A DNA stretch of 64,000 nt, from positions 19,947 to 83,946 of the forward strand of contig NZ_BNBI01000024.1 in NCBI RefSeq assembly GCF_014655295.1, written 5' to 3'. Positions 53,733 through 61,394 of the stretch are shown here, piece after piece; the stretch's first letter is position 1, and every line of letters begins with the position of its first letter. A program made the position numbers and the translations under genes. This DNA comes from Streptomyces fumanus. Its GTDB lineage: Bacteria > Actinomycetota > Actinomycetes > Streptomycetales > Streptomycetaceae. The notes under the pieces are model-generated. The model was not told where the DNA came from. It did not search any database and saw only the letters and a list, made by a program, of their open reading frames with translations.

Positions 53733-54959
53733 TCAGCAGCCGTCCAGCGGGGAGGGCGACACGCTCCACGTGTACTTGGCGGCCTTGTCGGCCTTCTCGG
53801 CGGGGACCAGGCTGACGGAACCGGTGTTCCACCCGGTGACGTACTCGCCGAACTCCTCGCTGGTGAGCGTGGCGGCGCACGCTCCGGCCTTCGGCATCCG
53901 CCAGAGCTGGCCCGGGTCCTCGGCGGTGCACGGCGAGACGTACAGGGACTCGCCGTTGCTGTCGAGGCACATGCCGGCCGAGGTGAACCGGAGGAGGAAC
54001 ACCCCGTCACCGGACGCCTGCCGCTGCCAGCCGTCCGCTCCGCACTCGCCCTGGACGACCGTCCGCTCGGCGCCCGCCACCAGGCACTTGTCCGACGCGG
54101 TGTTGAGCAGGCGACGCACGGTGCGCTCCCAGGAGGCGGTTCCGTCGCCGTCGGCTGCCGTCTCCTTGTCCGCCTCGCCGGCCCGCCCGGCTCGGTCGTC
54201 GCGGCCCTCGTCCTCGGTGGCCGGACCGGATCCGTCCGCGTCGGGTGTGGGGTCGGGGGCGGCCTTCTCCGTCTCCGGGTCCGGCTCCTCGGCGTCCGGT
54301 GAGCCGGTGGGCGAGCCGCTGGACGAGGGCTCCGGTGCGGTGCCGGTGGCCGGTCCGCCGGTGACGGGGGCGCCCTCGCGGTCCGCCGACAGCACATCGG
54401 ACGCGGTCGAGCGGTCCTGTCCGTCACCGGTGTGCGTGAGCGCCAGGGGGACGCCCAGCGCGGTGGCACCGGCCAGGGCCACCCCGGCCAGCACCCACTT
54501 CTTCCGCCCGCGCCCGCTGCCGGGCCCGCCGGGAACGTCGTCGGCGCGCTCCGCTGTCGCGGGGCCGGCGAGCGGCGGCACGGAATCACGACCGCCGCCC
54601 GGGGCGATGGATCTCGCCGTACGGGCCGCCCGTGCCCGGCCGGGTGCCCGGCCGTCCTGGCCCACCGCCCAGGGCGCTCTGGTCCAGGGGATCTCCGCCG
54701 CCAGGGCGACGGCCGTCGGGTCCGGCCCGTCGGACCGGGCCGCCCCGGTGTCCGCGTTCCCGGACGCGTCGGACGTACGGGGTCCGGAGCCGTCGTCGGT
54801 CCGCTCGTTCCGCGACCGTCCCGATGCCCCGTTCAGGGCGGCCGCGGCGATCGAACTGTCCGGCGCGGCACCGCGGCGGGGAAGAGCCGGACGAGCGGCT
54901 CGCCCTTCTGTGCCGGACCGGTTGCGGCCGGGGGCGCCGGCCTCGGATTCGAAGGACAT
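53733..54959 (-). CDS. Membrane-tethered ricin-like (beta-trefoil) protein, paralogue
   Basis: This 408-residue protein mirrors the product of 44565-45944: a disordered Ala/Arg-rich cytoplasmic part (about 1-150), a membrane helix (KKWVLAGVALAGATALGVPL), an acidic Asp/Glu/Pro linker, and a ricin-like C-terminus. Signature repeats are DKCLVAGAERTVVQGEC, AGMCLDSNGESLYVSPC with AEDPGQLW, and YVTGWNTGSVSL. ATG 54959 has GGAG upstream. It is divergent from a STAND ATPase gene only 138 bases away, so the two may share regulation. Confidence 0.87.
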   Translation of the reverse strand: MSFESEAGAPGRNRSGTEGRAARPALPRRGAAPDSSIAAAALNGASGRSRNERTDDGSGPRTSDASGNADTGAARSDGPDPTAVALAAEIPWTRAPWAVGQDGRAPGRARAARTARSIAPGGGRDSVPPLAGPATAERADDVPGGPGSGRGRKKWVLAGVALAGATALGVPLALTHTGDGQDRSTASDVLSADREGAPVTGGPATGTAPEPSSSGSPTGSPDAEEPDPETEKAAPDPTPDADGSGPATEDEGRDDRAGRAGEADKETAADGDGTASWERTVRRLLNTASDKCLVAGAERTVVQGECGADGWQRQASGDGVFLLRFTSAGMCLDSNGESLYVSPCTAEDPGQLWRMPKAGACAATLTSEEFGEYVTGWNTGSVSLVPAEKADKAAKYTWSVSPSPLDGC

Positions 54960-55097
54960 GGGGACTCCAGGTTCGGGGCTGCGGGGCAGGGCGGCGGGGT
55001 CGGGATGCCGCACGCCTCCTCTGGGGCAACGGCGAGGCCACCGGTTCGGTTCGACGGCCGGGACACGCCCGTAACCTGCGCGTTTTAGGATGCGATC

Positions 55098-57149
55098 GTG
55101 AACACGCGTACGAGGAGCCTGGCGAACCGTCTGCAGTCCGTTCGCCGGCAGACCTTCGTGGGACGGACCTCCGAACTGACGGTCTTCCGCCGTGCCCTCG
55201 ACGGTGACCAGGGGGTCGGTCCCGTCCTGTTCGTGCACGGCCCCGGCGGCGTCGGCAAGTCGACGCTGCTGCGGCGGTTCGAGGACGAGGCACGGCAGGC
55301 CGGCCGGCACATCGTCTGGATCGACGGCCGCCGGGTGAACCCGTCCCCCGCCGGGTTCGAGGCCGAGGCGGGTGACGCGGTCACCGCGGCGGGCGTGGTC
55401 CTGTTCGTGGACGGCTTCGAGCACTGCGACGGACTGGAGGGCTGGCTGCGGGAGCGTTTCCTGCCCGGTATGCGTGACGACGCGCTCGTCGTCATCGCCG
55501 GACGCAAGCCGCCCAGCGCCGACTGGCTGTGCGACCTGTCCTGGAGCGGACTGCTGGAGGTGCTCCCGCTCGACGTGCTGGACCGGCGGACCGCCGCCGC
55601 GCTGCTCGAACGCCGCGGTGTGCCCCCGGAACGGCGCGAGGCCGTCCTGGCGTTCTCGGGCGGCCACCCACTGGCCCTGAGCCTGGCGGCGTCCGTGTCG
55701 CCCGAGGGGTGCGAGGACACCACGGGATGGACCCCTGGCCCCGACGTGATCGCCACGCTGCTGTCCACCCTCGTCGGTGAACTGCCGTCCCGGGGGCACC
55801 GGTTGGCCCTGGAGACCGCGGCCCATGTGCAGACGACCACCGAGCCGCTGCTGAGCGCAGTGGTCGGCGAGGACGAGGCCGCCGCGCTCTTCGCCTGGCT
55901 GCGCGAACTGCCCTTCAGCGAGTACGGGCGGCACGGCCTGTTCCTGCACGACCTGGTGGCCGACGTCCTCGACTACGACTTCCGCTGGCGTGATCCGGAG
56001 AACTACGAGCGGATGCACGTCGGCGCGGGCCACTACCTGCTCGACCGGGTCAGGACCGCCACGGAGGCCGAGGCGATGAACGCGGTCCGGGCCCTGACCT
56101 ACCTCAAGCGGTACGGGCCCATGGAGCCGTACTTCAAGAAGATCGACCGCGAGGGAGACGCGTACGAGGACGTTCTGCGCCCGGACGACCACGAGCGGAT
56201 CGTCCGGATGGCCCTGGAGACCGAGGGGCCCCGGTCGGCGGAGATCGTCCGCTTCTGGATCCAGGAGCAGCCCGGCGCGTTCCACGTGTACCGCAGTGCT
56301 CGCACCGGTGAGCTGGTCGCCTTCATGCTGTGGCTGCGGCTGACCGATCCCGAGGTGGGCGTCACCCTGGATCCGGTCGTCGCCGGTGCGTGGGACCGGG
56401 TGAGGGAGCTGAGCCCGTTGCTGCCCGGCCAGCACTTCCTGCTGTGCCGCTTCCTGATCTACCCGCAGGCGTACGGCACGGTGTCCAGCGTCGGGCACCT
56501 CATGCAGCTCCGCATCTGCTGCGACTGGATCCGCTCCCGGGGGCTGGCCTGGTCGTTCATCACCTCGCCGGACGCCGCGCTGTGGGGGCCGCTGATGGAC
56601 CACCTCGGACACGAGGAGCTGTTCAGCACCCCCTGGGACAAGGGCCGCACCTTCACCACGTTCGGCTGCGACTGGCGCGTGACACCGCTGGAGATCTGGT
56701 TCGACCGGACCCAGCCGGGAGCGCTCGTCGACCCGCCGCCCGCGCGGACCGCGGACGACAGACTGCGCAAGGTGCTCACCCGCACGGAGTTCGAGGCGGC
56801 CGTGCGCCAGGCCCTGCGGGATCTGGACCGGCCCCAGGCTCTGCGTGACAGCGCCTTGTTCGCCAGCCGGCTGGCCGCCCGTTTCCGATGGGCGGACCAG
56901 GCCGATCCGGCGGAGGCGCTGCGGAACATCATCGTCGGCGCCGTGGACGAACTGCGGCACGACGCCAAGGCGGAAAGGCCCTGCCGCGCGCTCACCGTGA
57001 CGTACCTGCAACGGGTCACCACCCAGGAGGCGGCGGCGGCGCGCCTGGGACTTCCCTACAGCACCTACCGCCGCCATCTCGCCGAGGGCCACAAGCGGCT
57101 GGTCGAGCATCTGTGGCACTGGGAGCTCGGGGGAACCCCCGCCGGGTGA
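55098..57149 (+). CDS. STAND-type ATPase with C-terminal helix-turn-helix (copy 1)
   Basis: This 683-residue protein begins at GTG 55098 (VNTRTRSLANRLQSV). The N-terminal ATPase shows a Walker A HGPGGVGKSTLLRRF (about 47-60) and Walker B-like VVLFVDGFEHCD, the pattern of NB-ARC/STAND signalling ATPases. The central region (about 220-600) is alpha-helical with several Trp/Tyr-rich blocks, probably a sensor. The end carries a helix-turn-helix TTQEAAAARLGLPYSTYRRHL that looks DNA-binding. It is a clear paralogue of 61395-63443. Together they flank the carotenoid oxygenase trio. Confidence 0.86.
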   Translation: MNTRTRSLANRLQSVRRQTFVGRTSELTVFRRALDGDQGVGPVLFVHGPGGVGKSTLLRRFEDEARQAGRHIVWIDGRRVNPSPAGFEAEAGDAVTAAGVVLFVDGFEHCDGLEGWLRERFLPGMRDDALVVIAGRKPPSADWLCDLSWSGLLEVLPLDVLDRRTAAALLERRGVPPERREAVLAFSGGHPLALSLAASVSPEGCEDTTGWTPGPDVIATLLSTLVGELPSRGHRLALETAAHVQTTTEPLLSAVVGEDEAAALFAWLRELPFSEYGRHGLFLHDLVADVLDYDFRWRDPENYERMHVGAGHYLLDRVRTATEAEAMNAVRALTYLKRYGPMEPYFKKIDREGDAYEDVLRPDDHERIVRMALETEGPRSAEIVRFWIQEQPGAFHVYRSARTGELVAFMLWLRLTDPEVGVTLDPVVAGAWDRVRELSPLLPGQHFLLCRFLIYPQAYGTVSSVGHLMQLRICCDWIRSRGLAWSFITSPDAALWGPLMDHLGHEELFSTPWDKGRTFTTFGCDWRVTPLEIWFDRTQPGALVDPPPARTADDRLRKVLTRTEFEAAVRQALRDLDRPQALRDSALFASRLAARFRWADQADPAEALRNIIVGAVDELRHDAKAERPCRALTVTYLQRVTTQEAAAARLGLPYSTYRRHLAEGHKRLVEHLWHWELGGTPAG

Positions 57150-57596
57150 CGTGCCCAGGGCGCCGCGTGCCGCCACCTCGTGGACCCCGGTGTCTTCGGC
57201 GAGGGGCCGCGGATCGGTGCGGTGAACCGAAACCGCCAAGCGCTCGTAGAGATCAGTGTCCAGGTGCTCACGAGCGCCTCGGACCCCGGGCCCCGACGGT
57301 CGATCCCCCGTCGTCGGGGCCCGAGCCTTTTCCTGTGGGTCTCCCGCGTGCGGCGCCGCGCGCCGCAGCCGGGGCGGACGCCCGCGCGGGGCAGTGAGCA
57401 CAGCCGGACATCGATGAGTACTGATCCGGGCTAGGCGCGGGCTTCCCGGGCGCCGACGATTGAGATGTGCCCGCGGCTCGACGGCGCACCGCCCGCTTCG
57501 ACGGGCTTCCCGCCGCACCGCATCCGCGAGGGCCGTGCCACGCCACCGCCCAGCGGCCGCGCACCACGTCTGCCACGTCCCCGGAGGAAGAGAGTC
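57150..57596. other. Intergenic region between STAND ATPase 1 and the carotenoid oxygenase
   Basis: No gene is supported. It includes a strong hairpin at 57287-57323 and must contain the promoter or leader of the carotenoid oxygenase trio. No clear repeats shared with the upstream region of STAND ATPase 2 were found by eye. Confidence 0.5.
57287..57323 (+). terminator. Strong hairpin with T-run after STAND ATPase 1
   Basis: Arms CGGGCCCCGAC and GTCGGGGCCCG form a perfect 11-bp stem around a 15-base loop, followed by AGCCTTTT. It lies 138 bases after the STAND stop and 274 before the carotenoid oxygenase start. It is probably an intrinsic terminator, though an attenuator of the downstream trio is possible. 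Confidence 0.7.
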
Positions 57597-58940
57597 ATGA
57601 AGCCGTACCTGACGGGTCACTACACCCCGCACGTCGACGAGATCACCGCCCACGAGCTGACCGTGGAGGGCCTGCTTCCCCCCGAGCTGTCCGGCCGGCT
57701 CATCCGCAACGGTCACAACCCCAAGCCCGGTGTCACGCCCACCCACTGGTTCAAGGGCAGCGGCATGGTGCACGGCATCCGGCTGCGCGACGGGCGGGCC
57801 GAGTGGTACCGCAACCGCTGGGTGCGCACCCCCGCGCTCGACGGTGCGCCGTACATGACCGAGACCGGTCCCGACCTGACGGCCAGCACCGCGGGCACCC
57901 ATGTCATCGAGCACGCCGGCCGGCTGCTGGCGCTGTGCGAGTCGAACCTGCCGTTCGAGCTGACGCCGGAGCTGGAGACGGTGGGGGCCTACGACTTCGA
58001 CGGCAAGCTGACCAACGTCATGACCGCCCACCCCAAGCACGACCCGGTCACCGGCGAGCTGCACTTCTTCAGCTCCTCCCCCTTCCCCCCGTACCTCACC
58101 TACCACGTCTCCTCGGAGAAGGGGGACCTGATCCACAGTGCGGAGGTGCCGGGTGCCACCGCCTCGCTCAAGCACGACTTCGCCGTCACCGAGCGGTACG
58201 TCGTCTTCGTGGAGGGCACGGTGACGTTCGACCACACCGAGACCTCCGGTATCCCCTACGCGTGGAAGGACGAGCACCCGGCCCGGATCGGGGTGATGCC
58301 CCGCGGGCAGGGCGGCGCGGCGGCGATCCGCTGGTTCGACATCGAGCCCGGTTCGATGCTGCACGCGGCCAACGCCTACGAGGACGAGCTGGGCCGGATC
58401 GTGCTGGAAGGCCCCACCGTGGACCGGGAGGGCTTCCGGACGTCCTGGAACTGGTGGGTGGGCGCTCCCGAACGGGGAGCCGTGCCCAACTCCCGTTCCT
58501 TCAACCGGCAGTGGATCGTCGACCTCGGGTCGGGAACCGTGAGCGAGCGGGTCGTCGACGACCTGGTGGTGGAGTTCCCCACCATCAACGAGGACCGCGC
58601 CGGCCGCTCGCACCGCTACCAGTACGCGATCTCGTTCCCCGACGACCGGGGCATCGGCAACTTCGGCATCGTCAAGTACGACCGCACCACCGGCGAGCGG
58701 CAGGTCCGGCACGTCGGTGACGGGCAGCTTCCCAGCGAGGCGGTCTTCGTGCCCGCCGAGGGCGGCACCGGGGAGGACGACGGTTACCTGCTCACCGTGG
58801 TGAGCGATCTGCACGCCGACGCCTCCAGCCTCCTCGTCCTCGACGCCACCGACGTCCTGGCCGGCCCGGTGGCCACCGTCCACCTGCCCCGCAGGGTGGT
58901 CGCCGGCATCCACGGCTCCTGGGTCCCCGACCACTCCTGA
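57597..58940 (+). CDS. Carotenoid cleavage oxygenase
   Basis: This 447-residue non-haem iron dioxygenase cleaves conjugated double bonds of carotenoids, apocarotenoids or stilbene-type substrates. The four iron-binding His residues are visible in GMVHGIRL, HPKHDPVTGELHF, LKHDFAVTERY and AGIHGSWVP. NGHNPKPG near the start is family-typical. The ATG at 57597 is chosen because GGAGGAA lies 9 bases upstream; a longer upstream ORF is not homologous. It is the first of three same-strand genes ending with a multicopper oxidase. The substrate is unknown, and no carotenoid synthesis genes lie in the window. Confidence 0.93.
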   Translation: MKPYLTGHYTPHVDEITAHELTVEGLLPPELSGRLIRNGHNPKPGVTPTHWFKGSGMVHGIRLRDGRAEWYRNRWVRTPALDGAPYMTETGPDLTASTAGTHVIEHAGRLLALCESNLPFELTPELETVGAYDFDGKLTNVMTAHPKHDPVTGELHFFSSSPFPPYLTYHVSSEKGDLIHSAEVPGATASLKHDFAVTERYVVFVEGTVTFDHTETSGIPYAWKDEHPARIGVMPRGQGGAAAIRWFDIEPGSMLHAANAYEDELGRIVLEGPTVDREGFRTSWNWWVGAPERGAVPNSRSFNRQWIVDLGSGTVSERVVDDLVVEFPTINEDRAGRSHRYQYAISFPDDRGIGNFGIVKYDRTTGERQVRHVGDGQLPSEAVFVPAEGGTGEDDGYLLTVVSDLHADASSLLVLDATDVLAGPVATVHLPRRVVAGIHGSWVPDHS

Positions 58941-59001
58941 TCCGCCTCCGCGGCCGCCGGACGACCGACGGCCGGAACACCCACCGACGGAAAGTGACAC
59001 C

Positions 59002-59445
59002 GTGAAGGACATCGACCGCAGCGCCCCCGTCATCGTCGAGCACCGCGTCGTCATCGCCGCGACGCCCGAGACGCTCTGGGACCTGCACACCGGCATCAAC
59101 AACTGGACCGACTGGAACCCCGGGATCGACAAGGCGCACCTGGAGGGTGACTTCGCCGAGGGCAACACCTTCCACTGGGAGACGGCGGGCCTGACCATCG
59201 CCTCCACCATCGCGGAGGTCCAGCCGCGGCGCCGTACGGTCTGGGGCGGCCCGGCGCACGGCATCGACGGCGTCCACATCTGGTCCTTCGAGCCGCACCC
59301 GGAGGGAACCCTCGTCACCACCACGGAGTCCTGGGCCGGCGCACCGGTCGAGGCCGACCCGGCGGGTATGCGGGCCGCGCTGGAGGGCTCGCTCCTGGCC
59401 TGGCTCGACGCCCTCAGGGAAGCGGCCGAAGGCAGCCGTGGCTGA
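59002..59445 (+). CDS. SRPBCC-fold (START/polyketide cyclase-like) protein
   Basis: This 147-residue small-ligand binding protein starts at GTG 59002. It shows the SRPBCC pattern: EHRVVIAATPETLWDLHTGI, NWTDWNPGIDKAHLEGDF, and HIWSFEPHPEGTLVTTTESW. Such proteins bind hydrophobic ligands in a deep cavity and sometimes catalyse cyclisation. The gene overlaps the multicopper oxidase gene by 8 bases, indicating translational coupling, and follows the carotenoid oxygenase by 61 bases. Binding an apocarotenoid or its oxidised product would suit the neighbours; this is inference. Confidence 0.9.
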   Translation: MKDIDRSAPVIVEHRVVIAATPETLWDLHTGINNWTDWNPGIDKAHLEGDFAEGNTFHWETAGLTIASTIAEVQPRRRTVWGGPAHGIDGVHIWSFEPHPEGTLVTTTESWAGAPVEADPAGMRAALEGSLLAWLDALREAAEGSRG

Positions 59446-61378
59446 GCCGCTGTTCCTCCTCGACATGGTGCTCGCGCTGATCCTGCCCCTGGCGGGCGTT
59501 CAGCTCGGGCGCCACGCCGGCCGCCTGCGAAGCGGCCGGCCGGTGCGGCGATGGCCGCTGTACGCGGTGCTGGCCATCGCCGTGGTCCGGGCCGCGGTGG
59601 CCGTACTGCTGCTGCTGACCTCGGGCTGGGCGGTGGCCGGCCAGCGTGTACTGCTCGGCCTGCCGGTTCTCGTGCTTCCGCTGGGCTGGGCGCTCGTCGC
59701 GGCACGGCGGGGCGGGCCGGCCGCCACCGCGTGGCACACCGCGGCCATGGGCGCGCTGGCCTCCTCCTTCCTCCTGTTCGTCCCCCCGGGCCCGCAGGAC
59801 TTGACCGTCGCGGCCCTGGGGTGCCTGGCCGTCCTCGGCGGGGCGGCGGCGGTCTCCCGGTTCAGCGCGGCGCACCGCGGGCCGGCCGCCGGGCGCCTCG
59901 CGCGCCTGCCCTGGCAGGGCCTGATCGCCTCGGCGGGTGTGGCCGTCGTGCTGACGGGCCTCGCCACCACCGCCCCCTCGGACCACTCCGGCCCTCACGC
60001 GTCGAGCGCCGACTGGGGAGGCGGGTCGCAGGTGGCGCAGGCCGCCCCGCACCACGGCGGGCACCACTCGACGGCTCCCGCGTCGGCGGCCCGGTCCGTC
60101 AGCACCCTCACCGGACCCCGTGACACCACCCCCGATGTCCGTTTCCACCTCACCGCCGCCCGGGGGAAGGTACGCCTCTCCAGTGGCAGGACGGTCGACG
60201 CGCTCCTCTTCAACGGCCGCGCGCCGGGCCCCCGCCTCACCGTCCACCAAGGCGATCTGGTGGAGGTGACGCTCAGCAACAAGGACGTACGCGAAGGCGT
60301 CACCCTGCACTGGCACGGGGTGGACGTGCCCAACGCGGAGGACGGCGTGCCCGGGGTCACCCAGGACGCGGTGCCGCCCGGCGGCGAGCACGTCTACCGT
60401 TTCGTACCCGACCGGGCCGGCACCTTCTGGTACCACACCCACCGGGACGCCGACTCCACGGTCCGGCGCGGCCTGTTCGGCTCCCTCATCGTGGAGGAAC
60501 CCCGGGGCGGGCAGCCGGCGGCGTCCGGGCACGTGCGGACGCTGTTCACGCACGTGTGGCCGGGCTCCGGGGTCAGCTTCGGTACCCATGACACGCCGAT
60601 GCGCGAGGCCGTACGACCGGGCGACCCCGTCACCTTGAAGGTCGTCAACAGCTCGGAGGAACCCCAGAGGCTGCTCGTCGGCGGTGTGTCCTACCGGGTG
60701 ACCGCCCTGGACGGCAACACCGTCGATCACCCCGGCCGGTTGCCCAGCGGCACCGACCTCCTCCTGCCCGCCGGCGGCCGCTACGACCTGGCCTTCACCA
60801 TGCCCACGGGTACCGTGACCGTCCGCGCCGCGGAAGGGGAGGCGGCACTCGCGCTCAGCCCGGACGGACACGGCGCACCCGCCCGGCTGGGCGAGGGAAC
60901 CCTGTTCGACCGGCTGACCTACGGCAGGCCCGCACCCGGCGCCACCACCGTCCCGGACCGCTACGACCGTGACTTCGACGTCGTCCTGGACAGCGGGTTC
61001 GGCTTCGCCGACGGACAGTTCACCTACGGCAACACCATGAACGGCCGGATGGCACCCGATGTGCCGACGCTCATGGTCACCGAGGGGGACCGGGTCCGCG
61101 TACGTATCACCAACCGCAGTGTCACCGATCATCCGATGCACCTGCACGGGCACCGCGTCCAGGTACTCTCCCGCAACGGCACACCGGCCACGGGCAGTCC
61201 CTGGTTCACCGACACCCTCAACGTGGCGCCCGGTGAGAGTTACGAGGTCTTCTTCACCGCCGACAACCCCGGCATCTGGATGGACCACTGCCACAACTTC
61301 AGCCACACCGCCCAGGGCATGATCATGCACCTCGCCTACAGCGGTGTCGTGTCCCCGTACCACGGGACGAGCCACTGA
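59438..61378 (+). CDS. Multicopper oxidase fused to an N-terminal membrane domain
   Basis: This 646-residue protein starts at GTG 59438. The first 175 residues hold about five to six hydrophobic helices (LFLLDMVLALILPLAGVQLG, then LYAVLAIAVVRAAVAVLLLL, and so on). The rest is a laccase-type multicopper oxidase. All copper motifs are present: HWHGVDVPN (His291), YHTHRDAD, HPMHLHGHRVQ, and HCHNFSHTAQGMIM (617-630). The enzyme should be anchored with its oxidase domain outside, coupling substrate oxidation to oxygen reduction. It converges on STAND ATPase 2. Substrate could be a phenol, metal ion or apocarotenoid. Confidence 0.9.
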   Translation: MAEPLFLLDMVLALILPLAGVQLGRHAGRLRSGRPVRRWPLYAVLAIAVVRAAVAVLLLLTSGWAVAGQRVLLGLPVLVLPLGWALVAARRGGPAATAWHTAAMGALASSFLLFVPPGPQDLTVAALGCLAVLGGAAAVSRFSAAHRGPAAGRLARLPWQGLIASAGVAVVLTGLATTAPSDHSGPHASSADWGGGSQVAQAAPHHGGHHSTAPASAARSVSTLTGPRDTTPDVRFHLTAARGKVRLSSGRTVDALLFNGRAPGPRLTVHQGDLVEVTLSNKDVREGVTLHWHGVDVPNAEDGVPGVTQDAVPPGGEHVYRFVPDRAGTFWYHTHRDADSTVRRGLFGSLIVEEPRGGQPAASGHVRTLFTHVWPGSGVSFGTHDTPMREAVRPGDPVTLKVVNSSEEPQRLLVGGVSYRVTALDGNTVDHPGRLPSGTDLLLPAGGRYDLAFTMPTGTVTVRAAEGEAALALSPDGHGAPARLGEGTLFDRLTYGRPAPGATTVPDRYDRDFDVVLDSGFGFADGQFTYGNTMNGRMAPDVPTLMVTEGDRVRVRITNRSVTDHPMHLHGHRVQVLSRNGTPATGSPWFTDTLNVAPGESYEVFFTADNPGIWMDHCHNFSHTAQGMIMHLAYSGVVSPYHGTSH

Positions 61379-61394
61379 TCGCCGGGCCGGCGGA

